This document shows positions 47,590 through 54,617 of a stretch of DNA of 54,617 nucleotides, in pieces. The DNA lies in contig JAVHMA010000024.1 in the NCBI GenBank assembly GCA_031081715.1, positions 1 to 54,617 of the forward strand, in the 5' to 3' direction. Position 1 is the first letter of the stretch. Every line of letters begins with the position of its first letter. The notes under the pieces are model-generated. The model saw only the letters and a list, made by a program, of their open reading frames with translations, was not told the origin of the DNA and did not search any database. A program made the position numbers and the translations under genes. The DNA comes from Armatimonadota bacterium. Lineage in GTDB: Bacteria; Sysuimicrobiota; Sysuimicrobiia; Sysuimicrobiales; Humicultoraceae.

Positions 47590-47616
47590 CCGCCGTCCGG
47601 ACGCCGGGAGTCGCGA

Positions 47617-47640
47617 GGAGGCGGGAGCGATCCCGCCTCC
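47617..47640. terminator. Bidirectional terminator-like hairpin after glnA
   Basis: GGAGGCGGGA / GCGA / TCCCGCCTCC: perfect 10-bp stem with a GNRA-type tetraloop, centred between the convergent glnA and vapC stops. No T-tract. Confidence 0.7.
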
Positions 47641-47661
47641 CGTCGTTGCCGGCACCGCTCG

Positions 47662-48069
47662 CTACGCGGCCCAGACCTGGACCCGGAGACCGGGAATCCG
47701 CTCGAAGTCGCGCACGTTGGCGGTCGCCACCTGGAAGTCCATGGCAATCGCCGTGGCCCCGATGATGAGGTCGTGCGCGCCCACGGCGGCGCCTCGCTCC
47801 GCGAGCTCAACCCACAGCCACGCATGGACCCGTGCGGCGTCGAGGCCGAACTCCGCGATCGGAAACCGCGTGAGGATCGCCTCCACGAACCGGTGGCGGC
47901 GGGATCGCTGCTCGGGGTCGGTGGCCCGATGCACCCCGTGGAGCAGTTCGCTGGCGGTGAGCGCGCTCAGGGCCAGTGGCTCCTGCTCCTGACCGCGGAT
48001 GCGCTCGGCCAGAACGAGACGGCCTCGCTCTGCGGCGATGAAGACGCTCGAGTCTATCAGGACGCCCAT
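47662..48069 (-). CDS. VapC-type PIN-domain toxin
   Basis: 135 aa. Acidic residues Asp6 (VLIDSSVFIAAERG), Glu41 (LTASELLHGVHRA), Asp100 (VGAHDLIIGATAI) and a final Asp121 after ATANVRDFERIPG, the usual VapC C-terminus. Closely follows the FitB/VapC branch paired with Phd-type antitoxins. ATG 48069 overlaps the antitoxin gene end by 13 bp. Confidence 0.92.
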   Translation of the reverse strand: MGVLIDSSVFIAAERGRLVLAERIRGQEQEPLALSALTASELLHGVHRATDPEQRSRRHRFVEAILTRFPIAEFGLDAARVHAWLWVELAERGAAVGAHDLIIGATAIAMDFQVATANVRDFERIPGLRVQVWAA

Positions 48070-48338
48070 GGCGGCACCGGCGTGGTGCCCGTTGCGCCGC
48101 GGACCGCTTCGAGGTCGTCGGCGAAGCGCTCCACATCGTCAGGGTCCAGATGAGGCAAGGCCTCGAGCACCCCCGGCAGCTCGCCGAGGCGAACCGGAGC
48201 CGCGGCCTCTGTCGGTCCAAGCTCGGCCACCGGCTTGCCCCCTTTCAGCAGGATGAAGCGCTCGCCCCTGAAACGGACACGGCCGAGGATCTCGGAGAAG
48301 CTTCTCGCAGCATCGGTTACACTCAGCCGTGTTGGCAT
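48057..48338 (-). CDS. Phd/YefM-type antitoxin
   Basis: 93 aa. N-terminal Phd/YefM fold MPTRLSVTDAARSFSEILGRV, FILLKGGKPVAELGP, followed by an acidic helical tail (LDPDDVERFADDLEAV) that would bind the VapC partner. First gene of the pair. The AT-rich region just upstream holds repeats suited to autoregulation. Confidence 0.87.
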   Translation of the reverse strand: MPTRLSVTDAARSFSEILGRVRFRGERFILLKGGKPVAELGPTEAAAPVRLGELPGVLEALPHLDPDDVERFADDLEAVRGATGTTPVPPWAS

Positions 48339-48352
48339 GGCGTCTCAAGATA

Positions 48353-48385
48353 CGAATATCAGATAATCAGATCTGAGTCAATCAG
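48353..48385 (-). promoter_or_regulatory. Promoter/operator of the Phd-VapC pair
   Basis: Minus-strand -35 TTGACT (48381-48376), 17-bp spacer, weak -10 TATTCG (48358-48353). The spacer contains two ATCAGAT copies eight bases apart (48358-48364 and 48366-48372), the second part of a CAGATCTG palindrome. A further ATCAG lies at 48381-48385. These are candidate antitoxin-binding sites. Confidence 0.5.
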
Positions 48386-48681
48386 GCTGCCACTTACTAT
48401 GTCCACCGCATCCATCGGCGTGTTTCCCGCGGTCCACGCCGGCGTTCTTGAGGGTCACCCACTGTACGACAGACATCTCGCGCCGGCCCCCGGTTGGACG
48501 GGCTGAGGCCGGTCGCCAGCTAACGTTCCCCGCGGCGCCGCTCGCACCCTGCGTTTCGGCGCGAGGCGGCCTTGCGTGCCCGGGCGGGTCTCCCGTGCGG
48601 GCAGGGGCGGCGGCGCCACCCGTCTAAGACCCTTTTCCACACCACCTTTTCGCACCGTCTGGGACAGGGGAGGCCTGGCGA
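48386..48681. other. Intergenic region upstream of the second peptide importer
   Basis: About 300 bp without a credible gene. A hairpin-like TGCCCG (48577-48582) and CGGGCA (48598-48603) with inner CGGG/CCCG pairing may form a leader structure. TTGAGG at 48448 lacks a fitting -10. A GGGGAGG lies about 10-15 bp ahead of the ATG at 48682. No riboswitch class recognised. Confidence 0.45.
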
Positions 48682-50256
48682 ATGACCATCCGTCTGCTCG
48701 CGCTCGTCCTGACCGTGCTCCTGACCGCCGCCACTGGCGCCGCCGCGCCGGCGCAACCGCAGTCCGGCGGCGCCGCGGTCGTCGCGCTCGGCGGCGATCC
48801 GGAGACCCTCAACCTGGGCATCACGACCGGCTATGCGGTCGGCGCGGTCGCGGCCAGCATCTACAGCGGCCTGGTGTGGATCGACGCCCGCGGCGACTTC
48901 CAGCCCGACCTGGCCACGGCCTGGACGGTCTCGCCCGATCAGCTCACCTACACGTTCACGCTCCGGCAGAACGTCAAGTGGCACGACGGCCGGCCGTTTG
49001 GCGCGGCCGACGTCAAGTACACGATGGACGAGATCACCGGCAAGCACCACGGCCGGTTTCGCACGGCCTACGCCAACTTCGAGAGCGTGTCCGTCCGGTC
49101 GCCCACACAGGTGGTCATCCGGCTGCGGCGGCCCTACGCGCCGTTGCTGCGGTTGCTCACGGTCTTCGACAGCCCGATTTTGGCGCGGCATCTCTACGAG
49201 GGTCAGGACCCGACGCGCTCGCCGCGCAACAACGAGCCCGTGGGCACCGGCCCCTTCAAGTTCCGCGAGTGGGCGCGGGGCGACCGGGTGGTGCTCGAGC
49301 GCAACCCCGACTACTGGAACCCGGTCTACCTCGACCGCCTGATCTTCCGCATCATCCCCAACGCCGCGCTCCGCGTGACCGCGCTGGAGGTCGGCGAGGT
49401 GGACCAGGTGATGGACTTCTACCTGCCCAAGACCGACGTGGACCGGCTGCGCCGCAACCCGGCGATCCGCATCCGCCTGGGCCAACCGATCCCGTCCATG
49501 GGGTTCCTGTTCATCAACACGCGTCGCGCGCCGCTGGACAACGTCAAGGTCCGCCAGGCGCTCGCGATGGCCATCAACCGGGTGCAGATCGTCACGCAGG
49601 CGATGGGCAATCTGGCGCGGCCGGCGCGCGGGCCGTTCGGCGACGGGTTCCGGTGGGCGTTCTCGCCCGAGGCCGACTACAACCGGCTCTACCCCCTGAG
49701 CGTGGAGCGGGCGAACGCCCTGCTCGACGAGGCCGGCGTCCTGCGCGGGGCCGGCGGCGAGCGGCCGGTGCGGCTGCGGCTGGTCTACGACTCGGCGCGG
49801 GCGCCGCTGGTGGCCGCGGCCGCGATCATCCGCGACAACCTGCGCGCGGTCGGCATCACCGTGGAGCTCCAGCCGATGGATCGGGCCGTGATGATCGAGC
49901 GTGTCTACACCCGGGCCGACTACGAGATCACGCTGCAGACGTTCACCAGCGGCGGCGACCCGGCCATCGGGTACCACCGCATCTACGCGAGCGCGCCGCC
50001 GGGCACCCCGTTCGTCAACGCGACCGGCTACTCGAACGCCGAGGTGGACCGGCTGTTGCAGCAGGCCGCCGAGGTCGCCGACCAGACCGCGCGCAGCCGG
50101 CTCTACGCCGAGGTGGGCAAGATCCTGGCGCGCGACGTCCCGACGCTTGTGCTCTTCGACGAGATCGGCGTGGATGCCGCGCGAACCAGCCTGCGCGGGG
50201 TGTGGACCGGCGCCGAGGCGCGCGACCGCTGGGACGCGGTCTGGATCCAGAAGTGA
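48682..50256 (+). CDS. Extracellular solute-binding protein, family 5 (Dpp/Opp)
   Basis: 524 aa. Signal peptide 1-25 (LLALVLTVLLTAATGAAAPA), no lipobox. DFQPDLATAWTVSPDQLTYTF, LRQNVKWHDGRPFGAADVKYTMDEI (SBP_bac_5 signature), GTGPFKFREWARGDRVVL and VRQALAMAINRVQI are visible. Ligand is a di/oligopeptide or similar. Only distantly alike to the 30-kb binding protein, so different ligands are likely. Followed by a short hairpin and the permease genes of a complete importer. Confidence 0.92.
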   Translation: MTIRLLALVLTVLLTAATGAAAPAQPQSGGAAVVALGGDPETLNLGITTGYAVGAVAASIYSGLVWIDARGDFQPDLATAWTVSPDQLTYTFTLRQNVKWHDGRPFGAADVKYTMDEITGKHHGRFRTAYANFESVSVRSPTQVVIRLRRPYAPLLRLLTVFDSPILARHLYEGQDPTRSPRNNEPVGTGPFKFREWARGDRVVLERNPDYWNPVYLDRLIFRIIPNAALRVTALEVGEVDQVMDFYLPKTDVDRLRRNPAIRIRLGQPIPSMGFLFINTRRAPLDNVKVRQALAMAINRVQIVTQAMGNLARPARGPFGDGFRWAFSPEADYNRLYPLSVERANALLDEAGVLRGAGGERPVRLRLVYDSARAPLVAAAAIIRDNLRAVGITVELQPMDRAVMIERVYTRADYEITLQTFTSGGDPAIGYHRIYASAPPGTPFVNATGYSNAEVDRLLQQAAEVADQTARSRLYAEVGKILARDVPTLVLFDEIGVDAARTSLRGVWTGAEARDRWDAVWIQK

Positions 50257-50274
50257 GCGCGCCGTGAGGCGCGC
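50257..50274 (+). other. Intercistronic hairpin after the second peptide-binding protein
   Basis: GCGCGCC / GTGA / GGCGCGC: 7-bp stem starting immediately after the TGA stop and ending 12 bp before the permease GTG. Confidence 0.65.
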
Positions 50275-50286
50275 CGACGCGGCCGG

Positions 50287-51270
50287 GTGGCCTCGGGCGG
50301 ACTGACGCTCCGGCGGTACGCCGCGGGCCGACTGCTCCAGGCCGCCCCGCTGCTGCTCGGCGTCGTCGTCGTCAACTTCCTGCTCATCGCGCTGGCACCG
50401 GGCGATCCGGTGGCGACGCTGCTGGGCGAGTATCCGGCACCGCCGGAGTACGTCGCGCGGCTGCGGCAGGAGTTCGGCCTGGACCAGCCGATCCCGGTGC
50501 GCCTGGCGCTGTACGTCTGGAACGTCGCCCGGGGAAACCTGGGGTTCTCGTTCGCCTACCGCCTGCCGGTCGCGCAGCTCGTCGTCGAGCGTCTGGTGAA
50601 CACCTTCCTGCTCATGGCGACCGCGCTCACCCTGGCCGCCGCCTTGGGGGTCGGTCTGGGCGTGGCCGCCGCCCGCCGACCCGGCTCGGGACTGGACGCC
50701 GCGTCCACCGGCGTGTCGCTGGCCGGGTACTCGATCCCGGACTTCTGGCTGGCGCAGCTCCTGGTACTGTTGTTCGCGGTCGCGTTGGGATGGCTGCCGG
50801 CCCAGGGCATCCGCTCGGTGCGCGAGGAATACACCGGGCTGGCCGCGGCGCTCGACGTGGGCCGGCACCTGATCCTTCCGGCGCTCGCGCTGTCGTTCCG
50901 GTACATGGCACTGATCGCCCGCCTCACCCGCGCCTCAATGCTGGAGGCCATGAGTCAGGACTTCATCCTGGCGGCGCGGGCGCGGGGGCTGCCCGAGCGC
51001 CTGGTGCTGGTGCAGCACGGTCTGCGCAACGCCGCCCTCCCGGTGGTCACGGTCATCGGCTACAACTTCGCGTTCGTGCTGGCAGGCTCGGCGCTGGTCG
51101 AGACCGTCTTCGGCTGGCCCGGTGTCGGCCGGCTCCTCTACGACGCGATCCTCCAGCGCGACACGCCGGTGCTGCTCGGCATCCTCCTGATGGTCTCGGC
51201 GACGGTCGTGGTCGTGAACCTACTGGTGGACCTGCTCTACGCGGTGCTCGACCCGCGGGTGCGCTATTGA
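50287..51270 (+). CDS. DppB-type ABC permease
   Basis: 327 aa, six helices. APLLLGVVVVNFLLIALAPGDP and DFILAARARGLPERLVLVQHGLRNAALPV (EAA loop) define the family; ends DPRVRY. GTG 50287 has only weak SD potential, so translation may rely on the upstream gene. Confidence 0.93.
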   Translation: MASGGLTLRRYAAGRLLQAAPLLLGVVVVNFLLIALAPGDPVATLLGEYPAPPEYVARLRQEFGLDQPIPVRLALYVWNVARGNLGFSFAYRLPVAQLVVERLVNTFLLMATALTLAAALGVGLGVAAARRPGSGLDAASTGVSLAGYSIPDFWLAQLLVLLFAVALGWLPAQGIRSVREEYTGLAAALDVGRHLILPALALSFRYMALIARLTRASMLEAMSQDFILAARARGLPERLVLVQHGLRNAALPVVTVIGYNFAFVLAGSALVETVFGWPGVGRLLYDAILQRDTPVLLGILLMVSATVVVVNLLVDLLYAVLDPRVRY

Positions 51271-52133
51271 GCGTCGTGGCCGCCGCGGTCGGGCCGGGGC
51301 GGGGGGGCAGCGAGTTCTGGCGCCGGTTCCGCGCCAGCCGGCCCGGCGTGGCCGGGCTGGGGCTGGTGATCCTGCTCGCGGCCACCGCGCTGGCCGCGCC
51401 GTTGGTGGCGCCGCACGACCCGCATGCGACCTCGCTGGTGACGCTCGCCGCGCCCGGCGCGCCGGGCCACCCGCTCGGCACCGACAATCTAGGCCGTGAC
51501 ATCGCCAGCGGCGTGCTCTGGGGCAGCCGCGCCTCGCTGGTGGTTGGCGTGTGCGCCGCGGCCACCGCGATCTTCCTGGGCGTGGTGATCGGCGCGGTCG
51601 CCGGGTTCTACGGCGGCTGGGTGGACGCGCTGCTCAGCCGCGTCACCGAGCTGTTCCAGGTCATCCCGCGGTTCGTGCTCGCGCTGCTCGTGGTGGCGCT
51701 GTTCGGCGGCGGGCTCGGCAAGCTCATCCTGGTGATCGGCGTGCTGTCCTGGCCGCAGGCTGCCCGCGTCGTGCGCGGCCAGTTCCTCGCGCTGCGGGGC
51801 GCCGCCTACGTCGATGCCGCGCGCGTGCTGGGGCTGCGGGATACCCGCATCATCTTCTCGGAGATCTTGCCCAACGTGCTCGCGCCGGTGGTGGTCATCG
51901 CGTCGCTGGACGTCGCCGGCGCGATCCTGCTCGAGGCCAGCCTGGGCTTCTTCGGGCTCGGCGACCCGAACCTGATCTCCTGGGGCCTGATGTTGAACAA
52001 CGCCCAGGCCTACCTGCGCCAGGCCTGGTGGATGAGTGTCTTCCCGGGCCTGGCGATCTCGCTCGCGGTGCTCGGATTCAACCTGCTGGGCGACGGGCTC
52101 AACGACGCCGCCAACCCGCGCCTCGATGCCTGA
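51267..52133 (+). CDS. DppC-type ABC permease
   Basis: 288 aa. APLVAPHDPHATSLV, HPLGTDNLGRDIASGVLWGSRASL, EAA loop YVDAARVLGLRDTRIIFSEILPNVLAPV. The TTG at 51267 overlaps the DppB stop (TTGA) and suits coupled translation; GTG 51276 is an alternative three codons in. Confidence 0.92.
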   Translation: MSVVAAAVGPGRGGSEFWRRFRASRPGVAGLGLVILLAATALAAPLVAPHDPHATSLVTLAAPGAPGHPLGTDNLGRDIASGVLWGSRASLVVGVCAAATAIFLGVVIGAVAGFYGGWVDALLSRVTELFQVIPRFVLALLVVALFGGGLGKLILVIGVLSWPQAARVVRGQFLALRGAAYVDAARVLGLRDTRIIFSEILPNVLAPVVVIASLDVAGAILLEASLGFFGLGDPNLISWGLMLNNAQAYLRQAWWMSVFPGLAISLAVLGFNLLGDGLNDAANPRLDA

Positions 52134-53111
52134 GTCCCTGCTGGAGATCGAGGACCTCCACACCCACATCGCGACCCCGCGCGGGATCGTGCGCGCGGTG
52201 GACGGTGTCTCGCTGAGCGTCGCGCGCGGCGCCGCGGTCGGCCTGGTCGGCGAGTCCGGTTCGGGGAAGTCGATGACCGGGTTCTCGGTGCTTCGGCTGT
52301 TCCCCACCGCGCGGGCCCGCATCGTGCGCGGCCGCATCCGGCTGGCCAGCCGCGACCTGCTCGCGCTCGACGACGAGGCGATGCGGCGCGTGCGTGGCGG
52401 CGAGATCGCGATGGTGTTCCAGGACCCGGCGACGTTCCTGAACCCGGTGCTCCCGGTCGGTCGCCAGGTGGCCGAGGCCTACGCGATGCGGCACGGCTGG
52501 CCGCGGGCGCGCGAGCACGCCATCGAGGCGCTGGCGCTGGTGGGCCTGCCCGATCCCGACCGGCTCTACCACCGCTTCCCCCACGAACTCTCGGGAGGCA
52601 TGCGGCAGCGGGTGGTCATCGCCATGGCCACGGTGTGCCGGCCGCTGCTGCTCATCGCCGACGAGCCCACCACGGCGCTCGACGTCACCATCCAAGCGCA
52701 GATCCTCGACCTGCTGGCGCGCCTGCGGCGCGAGCTCGGCATGGCGCTGCTGCTCATCACGCACGACTTAGGCATCGTAGCCGAGGTGTGCGAGACCGTT
52801 GCGGTCATGTACGCAGGCCGCATCGTGGAATCGGGGCCGGCCGACCGCGTTTTCGCGGCGCCGGGCCATCCCTACACGCAGGGGTTGCTGGCGAGCGCGC
52901 TGAGTGTCGAAGAGACGCGGCCGATCACCCGCGTGATGGAGGGCACGGTGCCCGACCTGGCGGCGCTGCCCGCCGGCTGCCGGTTCCACCCGCGATGTCC
53001 GTTCGTCATGGACCGATGCCGCGCCGACGACCCGCCCGACCTGACGCTCGCGCCCGGTCACGTCGCCGCCTGCTGGCTCCACGACGCCGCCATGGCCGGA
53101 GGCCCCGCACG

Positions 53112-53115
<4 letters not shown>
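52126..53115 (+). CDS. DppD-type ABC ATPase
   Basis: 329 aa. Walker [16 protein letters not shown], signature [15 protein letters not shown], Walker [15 protein letters not shown], switch [12 protein letters not shown]-terminal Cys motif [11 protein letters not shown] marks the oligopeptide-transporter domain (PF08352) that in some homologues holds an iron-sulphur cluster. Overlaps DppC by 8 bp. Confidence 0.95.
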
Positions 53116-54107
<992 letters not shown>

Positions 54108-54164
54108 CTGAAGCGAGGACCGGCGGTCCCTGACCGAGCCGTCCGCTTCGGCGCCGCCCGGGCG

Positions 54165-54217
54165 TTGACGATGCCACTTCATCGCACATATAGTTGTGCT
54201 GCACGCAGTTAATGTGC
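54165..54217 (+). promoter_or_regulatory. Promoter and tandem palindromes ahead of the third TA pair
   Basis: TTGACG (54165-54170), 18-bp spacer, TATAGT (54189-54194). The -10 sits inside GCACA-TATAGT-TGTGC (54184-54199). A second related element GCAC-N9-GTGC follows at 54201-54217. Tandem inverted repeats covering the -10 are what an RHH antitoxin repressor would bind. Confidence 0.6.
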
Positions 54218-54239
54218 TGAATGGGGGTTCCGGGGGACC

Positions 54240-54473
54240 GTGCGGCGGAACGTCACGCTCAAACTCGATGCCGCCCTTCTGCGCGAGGCCCGTGTGCTGG
54301 CTGCCGAGGAAGGTCGGTCGCTCAGTGCTCTGCTGGCCGACCGGTTGGAGATGCTGATCCGGGAGCGGAAGGCGTTCGAGCGGGCCCGGCGGCGCGCGCT
54401 GGCGCGGCTGCGCGAGGGGTGTGACCTGCAGTGGACGCCTCCTCGCACCCGTGACGAGCTCCATGAGCGGTAG
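54240..54473 (+). CDS. Ribbon-helix-helix-type antitoxin
   Basis: 77 aa. The start RRNVTLKLDAALLREARVLAAEEGRSLSALLADRLEMLI fits the RHH (CopG/VapB) fold: one beta strand, two helices. The C-terminal tail is Arg/Glu-rich, ending TRDELHER, and would contact the toxin. GTG 54240 follows GGGGG at a short distance. Overlaps the next gene by 11 bp. Confidence 0.85.
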   Translation: MRRNVTLKLDAALLREARVLAAEEGRSLSALLADRLEMLIRERKAFERARRRALARLREGCDLQWTPPRTRDELHER

Positions 54474-54617
54474 ACGGTTCGTGGACACGAACATCCTGAT
54501 GTACGCGCACGATCGTTCCGCGGGAGAGAAGCACCGGCGAGCGCGCGACCTCGTGGAGGGCCTGTGGCGCGATCGCTCCGGAGTGGTGAGCACGCAGGTA
54601 CTCCAGGAACTGTGCGT
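54463..54617 (+). CDS. VapC-type PIN-domain toxin, cut by the window end
   Basis: First 51 codons only. MSGRRFVDTNILMYAHD has the first PIN Asp (Asp8), and VVSTQVLQELCV the second acidic residue (Glu49). The family normally runs 125-140 aa, so the rest lies past the window. ATG 54463 within the antitoxin end. Confidence 0.85.
   Translation, partial: MSGRRFVDTNILMYAHDRSAGEKHRRARDLVEGLWRDRSGVVSTQVLQELC

Overview
The window is very GC-rich (about 70%), tightly packed bacterial chromosome. Gene ends commonly overlap (ATGA, GTGA, TGATG junctions), GTG starts are frequent, and several genes appear to be leaderless. The contents (ATP-type PEP carboxykinase beside two phosphofructokinases, a B12-photoreceptor-type MerR regulator, a cytochrome bd-like protein fused to cytochrome c, many ABC importers, VapC toxins) suggest a free-living, chemo-organotrophic, aerobic soil, sediment or hot-spring bacterium. 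An uncultivated high-GC lineage (Armatimonadota/CSP1-3-like, Rokubacteria-like or Chloroflexi-like) would fit, but the sequence alone does not settle the phylum. I see no rRNA, tRNA, CRISPR array, insertion sequence, plasmid or phage gene.

Layout. 0-6 kb: succinate dehydrogenase flavoprotein, an ABC-F ATPase, a deazaflavin-reductase-like protein, a DinB-fold protein, and two secreted/anchored proteins (DM13, fasciclin). 6-14.4 kb: a CarH-type B12-dependent regulator preceded by 11-bp direct repeats, then metabolic genes (RidA, KDG-type sugar kinase, MerA-like flavoprotein, acyl-CoA synthetase, xanthine phosphoribosyltransferase, cupin, aldo/keto reductase, AlaX editing protein). 14.4-17.5 kb: a three-gene membrane operon built round a CydA-like/cytochrome c fusion. 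17.5-20.4 kb: second RidA, PHP phosphatase, BtuF-like protein, and a decayed MFS transporter. 20.4-24.2 kb: pckA and two phosphofructokinases with different active-site signatures. 24.2-26 kb: NodIJ-type exporter. 26-33.4 kb: SIS protein divergent from a GntR-controlled operon (D-glutamate cyclase family, D-cysteine desulfhydrase/ACC deaminase family, oligopeptide-type importer without ATPases). 33.4-37 kb: family 2 glycosyltransferase, hydroxyacid dehydrogenase and DapA-like aldolase. 37-40.2 kb: OpuC/OsmF-type osmolyte importer. 40.3-44.9 kb: complete Liv-type importer. 45-48.4 kb: two toxin-antitoxin pairs flanking glnA. 48.7-54.1 kb: a complete five-gene Dpp/Opp importer. 54.2 kb to the end: a third toxin-antitoxin pair, cut by the window edge.

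How it may work together. The best-supported regulatory unit is the 165-bp intergenic region at 5.87-6.04 kb, where 11-bp repeats overlap both a leaderless promoter for the CarH-like regulator and a divergent promoter for the fasciclin protein. This suggests light- and B12-dependent control. The central-carbon cassette pairs a gluconeogenic entry enzyme with predicted ATP- and PPi-type phosphofructokinases. The GntR cluster looks like a dedicated route for importing and degrading D-amino-acid-containing or sugar-amine compounds, and probably needs ATPases encoded elsewhere. In three unrelated ABC operons a GC-rich hairpin lies exactly between the binding-protein stop and the first permease gene, which probably sets the excess of binding protein. 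Three VapC toxins within 9 kb are each paired with a different antitoxin fold.
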